Shown here piece after piece: positions 18,650-27,204 of a stretch of DNA of 64,000 nt (its first letter is position 1; each line of letters opens with the position of its first letter). The stretch covers positions 12,644-76,643 of the forward strand of contig JAWUWD010000030.1 of NCBI GenBank assembly GCA_034112085.1, given 5' to 3'. The notes beneath the pieces are model-generated. The model worked only from the letters and a program-made list of their open reading frames with translations, was not told the DNA's origin and searched no databases. The DNA is from JAWUWD01 sp034112085. GTDB taxonomy: Bacteria > Bacteroidota > Bacteroidia > Cytophagales > Cyclobacteriaceae. A program made the translations under genes and the position numbers.

Positions 18650-20827
18650 CTAATTTGCGTATTCTGACATGAATTTGATCCGCATCAGTCTCAATTCTTC
18701 TTCACTAAGTCCTTCATTTTCTTCATCATCGAGGGCATCTTCAATACTGTCAGTTTCCGCATTGAGGAAGTAGTCAAAAATATCTTCCTGTCTATCATCA
18801 TCAAGAATCTGATCAATGTAATAGTCCAGATTAAGTTTAGTGCCTGAAAAACAAATATTTTCTATTTCGATCATCAGATCGTGCATAGAAATACTTTTTG
18901 TCTCCGATATTTCATCAAGATCGATCTTCCTATCAATTTGTTGAATAATGAACACCTTCATTCTCGACTTTTGGACAGAAGTCTTGATCATCACATCAGC
19001 TGCTGTGGTAATATCATTTTCATCGACATACTTGTCGATTGCTTCAATAAACGCAGCGCCAAACTTGGTGACTTTCCCCATGCCAACGCCATTGACTTGA
19101 GCCAACTCATCTTTAGTTGTTGGATAGGTTGTGGCCATTTCTTCCAAGGATGGATCTTGAAAAATCACAAATGGTGGTAAGTCTTTTTCATCAGCTACCC
19201 TTTTACGAAGTCGCTTAAGTATTTGAAAAAGTATTTCATCATAGGCTTTTGGATTGAACACCTGTTTTTCCGCTTCTTCTTCTTCACCCAAGTCAGAATA
19301 ATCATTCTCTTTGGAGAAAGTAATCTCTATTGGTGACTCAATATATTTTCTACCGCTTTCAGAAAGCTTTAAAACTCCTATATACTCAATGTCTTTTTCC
19401 AGATACTCAAAAATCAAGAGTTGTCTCAGAATTGATTTCCAAAAGTCCACAGACTCGCTCTTACCTGTTCCATAAACTTCAAGTTTATCATGCTCGTAGC
19501 TTTTTACATGCTGATTTTCTGATCCATGAATTACATCAGTCAAGTGATTGATCCCAAACCTTTCCGCAGTTTGCTGAACAGCCTTAAGCGCAATAATTGC
19601 ATACTGCATTCCCTCAAATTGCTCCCTTGGGTTTGTACAGTTATCACACATTCCACAATTGTCAGGATGATAAGTCTCTCCGAAATAGTGTAATAGTTGT
19701 TTTCTCCTACAAACCGGAGATTCTGCATAATAAGCTATCTCCATTAGAAGAAGACGAGCATTTTCTTTCTCAGTAACAGGTTTGTCCTTATTGAATTTCT
19801 CTAATTTGTTAAGATCATTGTGACTGTAGAACATTACGCACTTGCCATCAATACCATCTCTTCCTGCTCTTCCAGTTTCTTGATAATAACCTTCCAGTGA
19901 CTTAGGCACATCATAATGAACAACAAACCTAACATCAGGCTTATCGATACCCATACCAAATGCTATTGTAGCCACTATGATATCAAGATTTTCGTTTAGA
20001 AAATCATCCTGATTTTTCATTCGAGTAGAAGGCTCCAAACCTGCATGATAAGGAGCGGCATTGAAGCCGTTCACTTTAAGTAGTGCGGCTATTTCCTCAA
20101 CCTTTTTTCTACTGAGACAATAGACTATACCGCATTTCCCTTGAAATTCTTTCGCCAATTTCACCAATTGCTTCTTCGCCTGTTGTTTGGGTCTTACTTC
20201 GTAATGTAAGTTGGTACGATTGAAGGATGAAAGGAAAACATCCGAACCTTCCATTCCCAAATTTCTTATAATATCCTGCTGAACTTTTGGTGTTGCAGTA
20301 GCCGTCAGAGCAATCACCGGAAAGTCTCCAATATGCTTAATAATTGATCTGATTTTTCGATACTCTGGACGAAAGTCATGACCCCATTCGGAGATACAGT
20401 GAGCTTCATCAATAGCCACAAACGAAACATTTACTTTCTTGAAAAATTCAATATTTTCTTCTTTAGTCAATGACTCAGGGGCTACATAGAGCAGTTTTAT
20501 TTCTCCATTGATACTTGCCTTTTTCACTCTAGTAGCTTCTCCCTTACTCAATGTTGAGTTTAGAAAACGTGCATTTACTCCAAATGCATTTAGTTGATCT
20601 ACTTGATTTTTCATCAAAGCAATCAAGGGTGAAATCACTATCGCAAGACCATCTTGAACAATAGCAGGCAACTGATAGCACATAGACTTTCCAGCACCTG
20701 TTGGCATAATGACAAATGTATTGTTGCCAGACATGATATTGTGGATTATAGGCTCCTGATTGCCACGGAATGTATCGTATCCAAATACCTCTTTGAGTTT
20801 GTCTTTTAACTGGTTTTCTTCTATCAA
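18650..20827 (-). CDS. recQ: ATP-dependent DNA helicase RecQ
   Basis: A 725-residue RecQ helicase. Helicase motifs include Walker A MPTGAGKS (about residue 41), DEAH in AIDEAHCISEWGHDFR, and QETGRAGRDG in motif VI. The RecQ-Ct zinc site is seen as CRRKQLLHYFGE...CGMCDNC. An HRDC domain follows (about 545-615, DLPPFVIFQDPSLEEMA). The C-terminal 110 residues are an acidic extension not found in E. coli RecQ. It unwinds DNA during recombination and fork repair. The gene is divergent from kdsD. Confidence 0.96.
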   Translation of the reverse strand: MIEENQLKDKLKEVFGYDTFRGNQEPIIHNIMSGNNTFVIMPTGAGKSMCYQLPAIVQDGLAIVISPLIALMKNQVDQLNAFGVNARFLNSTLSKGEATRVKKASINGEIKLLYVAPESLTKEENIEFFKKVNVSFVAIDEAHCISEWGHDFRPEYRKIRSIIKHIGDFPVIALTATATPKVQQDIIRNLGMEGSDVFLSSFNRTNLHYEVRPKQQAKKQLVKLAKEFQGKCGIVYCLSRKKVEEIAALLKVNGFNAAPYHAGLEPSTRMKNQDDFLNENLDIIVATIAFGMGIDKPDVRFVVHYDVPKSLEGYYQETGRAGRDGIDGKCVMFYSHNDLNKLEKFNKDKPVTEKENARLLLMEIAYYAESPVCRRKQLLHYFGETYHPDNCGMCDNCTNPREQFEGMQYAIIALKAVQQTAERFGINHLTDVIHGSENQHVKSYEHDKLEVYGTGKSESVDFWKSILRQLLIFEYLEKDIEYIGVLKLSESGRKYIESPIEITFSKENDYSDLGEEEEAEKQVFNPKAYDEILFQILKRLRKRVADEKDLPPFVIFQDPSLEEMATTYPTTKDELAQVNGVGMGKVTKFGAAFIEAIDKYVDENDITTAADVMIKTSVQKSRMKVFIIQQIDRKIDLDEISETKSISMHDLMIEIENICFSGTKLNLDYYIDQILDDDRQEDIFDYFLNAETDSIEDALDDEENEGLSEEELRLMRIKFMSEYAN

Positions 20828-20872
20828 CGCTTTATTACTTATAAACTATTCGAATGATAATTCCTCTTTTTG

Positions 20873-20880
20873 TATCTTTG
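20873..20880 (+). promoter_or_regulatory. Bacteroidota -7 element for kdsD-manC
   Basis: TATCTTTG matches TAnnTTTG exactly and lies 18 bp before the kdsD ATG. The -33 half is not clear. The implied leader is only about 10 nt. Confidence 0.45.
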
Positions 20881-20898
20881 TTCGAAAGAGAAACGTAA

Positions 20899-21882
20899 AT
20901 GACTTCGAACAAGTTGAATTTAGTGAAAAATATTAAGAATGTCGCAGAAAGAGCATTGATTAATGAAGCTGATGCTGTAAGGAATCTAGCAAACTTGATT
21001 GATGACGATTTCGAAAATTGTGTTAAAGAAATTTTAACACTTTCTGGACGGGTAGTTGTTACTGGGATTGGTAAAAGTGCAATTATTGCCAATAAAATTG
21101 TGGCGACCTTGAACTCGACCGGGACGCCATCATTGTTCATGCATGCAGCTGATGCAATTCATGGAGATTTGGGGATGATTCAAAAAGGTGATATGGTTAT
21201 TTGCATATCCAAAAGTGGTAACACACCAGAAATAAAAGTTTTGGTGCCCTTACTCAAAAGATCCGGAGCGAAACTGGTCGGACTAGTAAGTAATATCGAT
21301 TCCTATTTAGCAACTCAAGCAGATTTTGTGCTCAATGCAACGATTGGAGAAGAGGCCTGTCCTAACAACTTAGCCCCTACTACTAGCACAACTGCGCACT
21401 TGGCATTGGGAGATGCTTTGGCTGTGTGCCTATTGGAATTGAGAGATTTTGGTAGTAAGGACTTCGCCAAGTATCACCCTGGAGGTTCACTTGGGAAACA
21501 ATTATACTTAAAAGTTGATGATATATATATTAATCACGAGGTACCCACTGTTAGTAGTAGCACAAAGTTAAAAGACGTTATCCTTGAGATGTCAAGCAAA
21601 CGACTAGGTGCTGTAGCTGTAGTTGATGATAATACTTGTTTGCTGGGAATCATCACCGATGGTGACTTGAGACGTATGCTTGAAAATAACATGGATTTGA
21701 ATACCTCTACGGCTAAAGATATAATGTCTATTAATCCGAAAGTATTAGAAAAAGGAGACTACGCAACCAAGGCATTGAATACCATGCAACAGAATAATAT
21801 TGCTCAGCTAGTAGTACTCGATGATGGGAAAGTGGTGGGGTTTGTACATTTACATGATTTATTAAAAGAAGGAATAGTATGA
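20899..21882 (+). CDS. kdsD: KpsF/GutQ-family D-arabinose 5-phosphate isomerase
   Basis: A 327-residue sugar isomerase that interconverts ribulose 5-phosphate and arabinose 5-phosphate, the first step toward Kdo for lipopolysaccharide. The SIS domain covers about residues 35-185 (GRVVVTGIGKSAIIANKI, CISKSGNTPEI, PTTSTTAHLALGD). Two CBS domains follow (about 208-262 and 275-327). It overlaps manC by 4 nt, placing it in an envelope-sugar operon. Confidence 0.93.
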   Translation: MTSNKLNLVKNIKNVAERALINEADAVRNLANLIDDDFENCVKEILTLSGRVVVTGIGKSAIIANKIVATLNSTGTPSLFMHAADAIHGDLGMIQKGDMVICISKSGNTPEIKVLVPLLKRSGAKLVGLVSNIDSYLATQADFVLNATIGEEACPNNLAPTTSTTAHLALGDALAVCLLELRDFGSKDFAKYHPGGSLGKQLYLKVDDIYINHEVPTVSSSTKLKDVILEMSSKRLGAVAVVDDNTCLLGIITDGDLRRMLENNMDLNTSTAKDIMSINPKVLEKGDYATKALNTMQQNNIAQLVVLDDGKVVGFVHLHDLLKEGIV

Positions 21883-22949
21883 TGAATAATGCTTACGCTG
21901 TAATAATGGCAGGTGGAACTGGTACTAGATTTTGGCCACATAGTAAAGAGGCGCATCCAAAACAATTTCTAGATATACTGGGAACAGGAAAGACACTATT
22001 GCAAATGACCTATGATCGTTTTGCAGCCTTCATTCCTGAGGAGAATATCTTCATCTCGACCAACGATCGCTATGAAAGTTTGGTCAAAGAACAACTCCCA
22101 AAATTAACGCAAGATCAACTGCTTCTTGAGCCTGCTAAAAGGAATACTGCCCCATGTATTGCTTATGCATGTTATAAGATTGCTTCAAAGAATCCGGATT
22201 CACCTATTATTATTGCTCCTTCAGATCATGCTATATTCAATGAGGCTTCTTTTCAGACATCAATACAGATCGCATGTGACGCTGCGGATAATGACAAACT
22301 GATAACGATTGGAATACAACCCAATAGACCAGCCACGGGTTACGGATATATCAAGTTTAGTAAATCTGAGGATGATGTCAAGAAGGTTGATTCATTTACT
22401 GAAAAGCCAAGTAAAGAGATCGCTCAGGAGTTTATAGACTCAGGAGAATATGTTTGGAATGCAGGGATATTTGTTTGGTCAGGAAATGCTATCAGAAACG
22501 CATTCAGAAATAATCTTACAGCTATGAGCGAGCTATTCGAAAACATCTCAAAATCATTTTACAAACCCGAGGAGAGTGATGTAATAAAAAGAGAATACTT
22601 AAAGTCAGAAAATGTATCTATTGACTATGGAATCCTTGAGAAGTCCAAAGATGTACATGTTGTCTTAGGAGATTTCGATTGGTCTGATTTAGGATCATGG
22701 GCCTCGCTTCACGGGTACAGTGAAAAAGACGAGTCTGGAAATGTAACTAGAGGAGAAGTAATGACCTATGAAGTAAAAAACTCACTTATTCTTGGGGAAG
22801 AAGGTAAACTAATAGTTGTGCAAGGCCTTAATAACCACGTCATAATAGACACTAAAGAATCTCTTTTGGTGTGTGAAAAAGATAATGAAGCAGTACTAAA
22901 ACAGGCTATTGCTGACATCAAGCTGAAAAAACTAGATAAATATCTATAA
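21879..22949 (+). CDS. manC: Mannose-1-phosphate guanylyltransferase
   Basis: A 356-residue GDP-mannose pyrophosphorylase, the single-domain form without a C-terminal isomerase. The nucleotidyltransferase signature AGGTGTRFWPHSKEAHPKQF begins near residue 12. FTEKPS and a VWNAGIFVW region follow as expected. It makes GDP-mannose from mannose 1-phosphate and GTP for surface glycans. It overlaps the kdsD stop (ATGATGA). Confidence 0.95.
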   Translation: MMNNAYAVIMAGGTGTRFWPHSKEAHPKQFLDILGTGKTLLQMTYDRFAAFIPEENIFISTNDRYESLVKEQLPKLTQDQLLLEPAKRNTAPCIAYACYKIASKNPDSPIIIAPSDHAIFNEASFQTSIQIACDAADNDKLITIGIQPNRPATGYGYIKFSKSEDDVKKVDSFTEKPSKEIAQEFIDSGEYVWNAGIFVWSGNAIRNAFRNNLTAMSELFENISKSFYKPEESDVIKREYLKSENVSIDYGILEKSKDVHVVLGDFDWSDLGSWASLHGYSEKDESGNVTRGEVMTYEVKNSLILGEEGKLIVVQGLNNHVIIDTKESLLVCEKDNEAVLKQAIADIKLKKLDKYL

Positions 22950-23314
22950 TCTGGAAAATTGTATATGCCGATCGTTTTAGAGTCCATTATCAACCCGTTC
23001 TAAGTTTACTGATCAAGAACAAACACATATCAACCAGTCAGCTTTATGAGTCTCTTGTAGCTGAAAAATTATTGGTATCGCGCCATTTGATAAGCATATA
23101 TAAAAGTGGTGCTTTATCTTATTATAGAGAAGAGAAAAGGGTGTTACACACACTTGCTTAACAGAGTCGTAAATAGTGATGGATCGTGTGAATCGTTGTA
23201 AAACTAAAGACTCATGATAGACCTCTGAGAGAGGATATGCATTTAGTAGACTCTCAGTGGCAGGGATGCTTCTGGAATAATTAGAATTGAATATTAGAGA
23301 AAAGAGTAGAGAAA
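22950..23314. other. Intergenic region with a start-less open frame
   Basis: This 365-bp stretch between manC and the MBL/rhodanese gene holds no clear gene. On the plus strand an open frame of 71 codons runs from 22946 to the TAA at 23159-23161 with no ATG. Its reading is protein-like (QLYESLVAEKLL, YKSGALSYYREEKR) and could be the remnant of a lost gene. The 3' half has short repeats of CTCTGAGAG/CTCTCAG that could fold. Confidence 0.3.
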
Positions 23315-24733
23315 ATGAAAATAGAACAAATATATACTGGATGCTTGGCTCAAGGGGCTTACTATATAGAGAGTGAAGGTGAAGCAGTAATTATTGATCC
23401 ATTGAGAGAGATCGCTCCCTATCTTAGTAAAATCAAAAAAGACAAGGTAAGTCTCAAGTACATATTCGAGACACACTTTCACGCTGACTTTGTCTCAGGT
23501 CATGTAGACTTAGCCAATGCTACCGGTGCTAAAATAGTATATGGCCCAACAGCCACAACTAGCTACGCTATTCACAGTGCAGTTGATGGAGAAGTATTCA
23601 ATATTGGGAGGATTAAAATCAAAGTACTTCACACCCCCGGGCATACGCTGGAAAGTAGCACCTACCTATTGATGGACGAAGAAGGAAATGATCATGCGAT
23701 ATTTTCTGGAGACACCCTTTTCATCGGGGACGTAGGCCGTCCAGACTTGGCGATTAAATCAGACTTGACGCAAGATGCCTTAGCTGGAATGCTATTTGAT
23801 AGTCTGAGAAATAAAGTGATGCCACTGGCTGATAAGACAATTGTTTACCCAGCTCATGGTGCCGGCTCTGCATGTGGCAAGAATATGAGCAGTGAAACTT
23901 GGGATACTTTAGGGCATCAGAAGGAAGTAAACTATGCATTGAGAGGTGATATGACCAAAGAAGAATTCATCAAAGAAGTCACTGATGGCATTCTACCTCC
24001 ACCACAATACTTCGCAAAGAATGCCATGATCAATAAGACTGGATATGCCAATATTGAAGATGTTTTGACACAGGGAGATCAAGGATATGAAGCCAATGAG
24101 TTCGAAGAAATAGTTAATGAACAATCTGCTCTAGTCCTTGACACGCGTAGTCAAGAAGATTTTGCCAAAGGCCATATTCCTAATTCAATCTTCATTGGCC
24201 TTGACGGTAGCTTTGCGACTTGGGTTGGGACACTTATCACAGACATTCATCAATCAATAATGTTTGTTACAGATCCAGGCAAAGAAAAGGAAGTAGTAAC
24301 CCGCTTGGCTCGTGTTGGTTATGATCATGCTATTGGATATTTGAAGGGAGGATTTGATACTTGGATAAAGGCTGATAAAGAGAATGCTTCCATAGATACA
24401 ATTTCAGTTGATGAGTTACAAAAAAAAATTACTGCAGGCGCTTCGCTAAACATCCTTGATGTACGTAAGCCAGGTGAATTTTCTGCAGAACATGTCGATG
24501 GCGCCATTTCATGCCCACTTGATTTTATCAATACCAATATGGACAAAATAGATAAATCAAAAACGTCCCATGTACATTGTAAAAGTGGCTATCGATCAAT
24601 GGTCTTTAACTCGATTCTAAGATCTAGAGGATATACTCAAGTCATAGATGTCTCGGGTGGATTTGATGCTATTTTGGAAAGTGACATTCCGGTTTCAGAT
24701 TTTGTATGTCCATCAGGGAGTAATCAAATATAA
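23315..24733 (+). CDS. Persulfide-dioxygenase-like MBL-fold protein with two rhodanese domains
   Basis: A 472-residue protein. Residues about 1-235 form a metallo-beta-lactamase domain of the ETHE1/persulfide dioxygenase type: THFHADFVSGH, TPGHTLES, GDTLFIGDVGRPDL, YPAHGAGSACGK. Two rhodanese domains follow (about 265-355 and 375-465). The second has the catalytic loop HCKSGYRS with its Cys. In the first the loop reads FVTDPGKEKE with no Cys, so it is probably inactive. Such enzymes oxidise glutathione-type persulfides to sulfite. Two YeeE/YedE half-transporters follow 2 nt downstream, making a sulfane-sulfur handling operon. Confidence 0.9.
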   Translation: MKIEQIYTGCLAQGAYYIESEGEAVIIDPLREIAPYLSKIKKDKVSLKYIFETHFHADFVSGHVDLANATGAKIVYGPTATTSYAIHSAVDGEVFNIGRIKIKVLHTPGHTLESSTYLLMDEEGNDHAIFSGDTLFIGDVGRPDLAIKSDLTQDALAGMLFDSLRNKVMPLADKTIVYPAHGAGSACGKNMSSETWDTLGHQKEVNYALRGDMTKEEFIKEVTDGILPPPQYFAKNAMINKTGYANIEDVLTQGDQGYEANEFEEIVNEQSALVLDTRSQEDFAKGHIPNSIFIGLDGSFATWVGTLITDIHQSIMFVTDPGKEKEVVTRLARVGYDHAIGYLKGGFDTWIKADKENASIDTISVDELQKKITAGASLNILDVRKPGEFSAEHVDGAISCPLDFINTNMDKIDKSKTSHVHCKSGYRSMVFNSILRSRGYTQVIDVSGGFDAILESDIPVSDFVCPSGSNQI

Positions 24734-24735
24734 TA

Positions 24736-25296
24736 ATGGATCAAATATTAGCACCATGGCCTTGGTTTGTTGTAGGTCCTTTGATCACTCTTGTCATGTT
24801 CATCATGTTATACTTCGGTAGGACATTTGCCATTTCGTCATCACTGAGAACAGTATGTGCCATAGGAGGCGCTGGAAAAATAGCCGGCTTTTTCAAGTAT
24901 GACTGGAGAAGCCAAATTTGGAATCTAGTTTTTATTGGAGGAACTATCATAGGTGGATTTATTGCGTCAAACTATTTAAGTGACGACAGCCACATTATTC
25001 TTAGTAGAAGTACAATTGAAACCTTGGCAGACTGGAGTATAAGTGAGCCCACTAAGGCATTAGTACCTACAGAAATATTTAGCTGGGATTCACTATTTAC
25101 TCTAAATGGCATCATCTTTATGATATTGGGAGGTTTCTTAGTTGGGTTTGGAGCCAGATACGCAGGCGGATGTACATCTGGACATGCCATCAGCGGATTA
25201 AGCAATTTACAAGTTCCATCACTGATTGCCGTAGTTGGCTTTTTTATTGGCGGTATGATTACTACTTATTTTCTACTCCCATTTATTCTAGGTTAG
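24736..25296 (+). CDS. YeeE/YedE-family sulfur transporter, first half
   Basis: A 186-residue membrane protein of the YeeE/YedE (TsuA-like) family, about half the length of the fused bacterial thiosulfate transporter. About five hydrophobic helices are visible. The key motif GARYAGGCTSGHAISG carries the conserved Cys that relays thiosulfate or sulfane sulfur through the pore. An extra-membrane loop lies between the second and third helices. The second half is the next gene 6 nt away, and the persulfide-dioxygenase-like gene is 2 nt upstream. Confidence 0.88.
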   Translation: MDQILAPWPWFVVGPLITLVMFIMLYFGRTFAISSSLRTVCAIGGAGKIAGFFKYDWRSQIWNLVFIGGTIIGGFIASNYLSDDSHIILSRSTIETLADWSISEPTKALVPTEIFSWDSLFTLNGIIFMILGGFLVGFGARYAGGCTSGHAISGLSNLQVPSLIAVVGFFIGGMITTYFLLPFILG

Positions 25297-25302
25297 GCTA
25301 TT

Positions 25303-25716
25303 ATGAAGTTTCTAAAATTTTTAATCACAGGAGTGTTTTTTGGAATTGTGCTTACTAAAGGGCAGGTTATTTCATGGTACCGCATTCAAGAAATGTTTTT
25401 ATTTGACTCATTTCATATGTACGGGGTTATTGGGTCGGCTGTAGCCTTAGGAATAATTGTAATTCAATTGATCAAAAGAAGAGAGTTAAAGTCTATTAAT
25501 GGAGAGAAAATCAATATACCAGATAAAGACAATAAAATTATTAGTTCATTAATTGGTGGAATCATATTTGGTCTTGGATGGTCATTCACTGGAGCATGCC
25601 CGGGACCTATCTTCATATTGATTGGCAATGGAATGTACATCTTCATAGTGGTACTGATCAGTGCTTTGGTCGGCACATTCACTTATGGTATTCTCAAAAG
25701 CAGGTTACCACATTAA
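25303..25716 (+). CDS. YeeE/YedE-family sulfur transporter, second half (DUF6691-like)
   Basis: A 137-residue membrane protein that completes the split YeeE/YedE transporter. It has four hydrophobic helices and the conserved Cys in GWSFTGACPGPIFILIG. Split pairs of this kind (PmpA/PmpB-like) sit beside persulfide dioxygenase or sulfur-responsive repressor genes in other bacteria and are thought to move sulfur compounds. Here the pair follows the MBL/rhodanese gene directly, supporting the same role (inference). Confidence 0.87.
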   Translation: MKFLKFLITGVFFGIVLTKGQVISWYRIQEMFLFDSFHMYGVIGSAVALGIIVIQLIKRRELKSINGEKINIPDKDNKIISSLIGGIIFGLGWSFTGACPGPIFILIGNGMYIFIVVLISALVGTFTYGILKSRLPH

Positions 25717-25822
25717 TAATATTACGTATTTACATTACATGAGAAAGAAAGTGCCTTCGTTCTATCAAAAAAGATTGTTGAACTGATGTATCCTTGTGAA
25801 GTAAAATACGAAAGGTAAAAGT

Positions 25823-26317
25823 ATGAGAAGGAATTTGATGATGATAATAATGTTGGTAATAAGCAGTGCCTTCACACTTCCTCAAGAATGGTCCGCGAAA
25901 GTGACTAAGGTCATAGATGGCAACACACTTGAAATACTGACTTCTGATAACGAGACTTATAAAGTTCTGCTTAAGGAAATAGACTGCCCTGAAATACAGC
26001 AATCGTTTGGGGCTGAAGCTAAAAAACTAACGGAAAAACTATTACTCAAAAAGAAGGTCACTGTGATAGTGAATGGCAAAGACCGTTGGGGAAATAGACT
26101 TGTCAGCGTCACCTTGAGTAATGGAAAAGACATCAATCAAGAACTTTTGAAGAGAGGGTTTGCCTGGCACAATACTAGATTATCAAGTAATTCCACGCTG
26201 AAATCTCTAGAGTCTCAAGCCAAAACGGGAAAAATAGGTCTTTGGGAGAAGGAAAATCCAACACCTCCATGGATATTCAGAAGGCAACAAACCATGAAAG
26301 TTGCTAAGTCAAGATAA
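25823..26317 (+). CDS. Exported staphylococcal-nuclease-like (SNase) domain protein
   Basis: A 164-residue SNase-fold protein with a signal peptide (MRRNLMMIIMLVISSAFTLP). The fold motifs VIDGNTLEIL, EIDCPEIQQSFGAEA and DRWGNRLVSV are in order. Aligned by eye to staphylococcal nuclease, the metal-binding Asp of DGDT is Asn here (DGNT). The Arg two residues before the family's usual GID-type motif is Leu (VLLKEID). The Glu after DxP and the later Arg are kept. Activity may therefore be reduced or changed. It stands alone after the sulfur operon. Confidence 0.85.
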   Translation: MRRNLMMIIMLVISSAFTLPQEWSAKVTKVIDGNTLEILTSDNETYKVLLKEIDCPEIQQSFGAEAKKLTEKLLLKKKVTVIVNGKDRWGNRLVSVTLSNGKDINQELLKRGFAWHNTRLSSNSTLKSLESQAKTGKIGLWEKENPTPPWIFRRQQTMKVAKSR

Positions 26318-26325
26318 TCTACGCT

Positions 26326-26397
26326 GTTAGTTCAGTTATACAGTTGATAGTTATCCCGTTGAATATTGCATACCTATCAACTGTATAACTGAACAAC
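26326..26397. repeat. Long perfect inverted repeat (21-bp arms)
   Basis: Bases 26330-26350 and 26374-26394 are exact reverse complements (21 bp), extended by 3 more pairs after one bulged base, with a 23-nt loop. It lies just after the SNase gene. It has no strong T tract on either side, so a simple terminator is not certain. It may instead be a small palindromic repeat element. Confidence 0.7.
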
Positions 26398-26449
26398 TGA
26401 TTTTATCCTTTACAATAAAAACCGCGAATTCCAGTTAACTTAGCCTAAG

Positions 26450-26890
26450 ATGAATACTATGAATAAGAATTGGACCTTGCTATGTATCTTCCTATTGTTG
26501 GCTGGAATGGGATATGGACAATCCTCCAAGAAAAAGAAAAAAGTTAAGAAGAAGAACAAAACAGAAAAACTTACTCCAGGCTTCGAACAAAAGAGTAATT
26601 CTTATGCGCCATTCAGTCCGGAAGAAATCAAAGAAGTAGCAAACCCAGCTAAAGTCAAAAAATCAAAGAAGAAGAAGTCTGCTTTTGAAAGCTACAATAT
26701 CACCATGGAGCAAAAAGTAGTTGAATTCGGGGAGCGTATGGAGGCTAATGCCAAAGCTAAAAAAAAGCAGATGAAGGATATGAAGAAACCTCAGTACTCT
26801 GATCCTTCTTACTTTGGCCACAAGCGCAAGCCTAAAATCAGAAAGGTAAAAAATCGTAAATACTGTAAGGAGTGTGGGATTACGCACTGA
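26450..26890 (+). CDS. Lysine-rich exported protein of unknown function
   Basis: A 146-residue protein I do not recognise. A signal peptide is visible (NKNWTLLCIFLLLAGMGYGQ), and the ATG 9 nt downstream of the one chosen would serve equally well. The mature part is very basic with runs such as KKKKKVKKKNK and KKSKKKKS, and it ends RKYCKECGITH. It is low in complexity and probably disordered; it might bind nucleic acid or cell-wall polymers, but this is a guess. Confidence 0.6.
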   Translation: MNTMNKNWTLLCIFLLLAGMGYGQSSKKKKKVKKKNKTEKLTPGFEQKSNSYAPFSPEEIKEVANPAKVKKSKKKKSAFESYNITMEQKVVEFGERMEANAKAKKKQMKDMKKPQYSDPSYFGHKRKPKIRKVKNRKYCKECGITH

Positions 26891-27003
26891 TTTGAAGTAA
26901 GCACTTAGCGTTTACTCTATTAACTCCGAGAGAGTGAGAAAATGTCAGTCCAAAGAAGTCTGCTTTCAAATTGCCCAGTTTAGTTAGCTATTTTTTCCAT
27001 TTC

Positions 27004-27204
27004 TCACAAATTCTTTATCGATGGAACACTTGTGTCAAAAGGTTTTCCTTCCCAAAAATCGTTGTAGAAGAAATAAAGCTTGCCGCCACCTACTCTGAAT
27101 GTGTTTGGATCAACAGGTACCTTTCGATCCATTTTGGCTACACCGAAAGCACAGTAACTACCGAATTGAGGTGAGTATTTTCTCCAGTATTGCTTTTTAC
27201 TATT
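27004..27204 (-). pseudogene. YHS-domain protein relic
   Basis: No intact gene lies here, but the minus strand reads 62 or more codons of a YHS-domain C-terminal half: KYSPQFGSYCAFGVAK, then VPVDPNTFRV and GGKLYFFYND. This matches the family order (KYAPQYGGYCAYGVA, DPxxF, GKLY). There is no start or N-terminal half, since the upstream end runs into the stop of the GNAT gene. A TGA at 27004-27006 ends it, with EMEKIAN readable after the stop. The relic appears cut off at the GNAT gene boundary. Confidence 0.6.

Noticed and set aside
26971..27174. 67-codon plus-strand ORF
   Set aside because: It is the shadow of the YHS relic on the other strand, which has clear family motifs.
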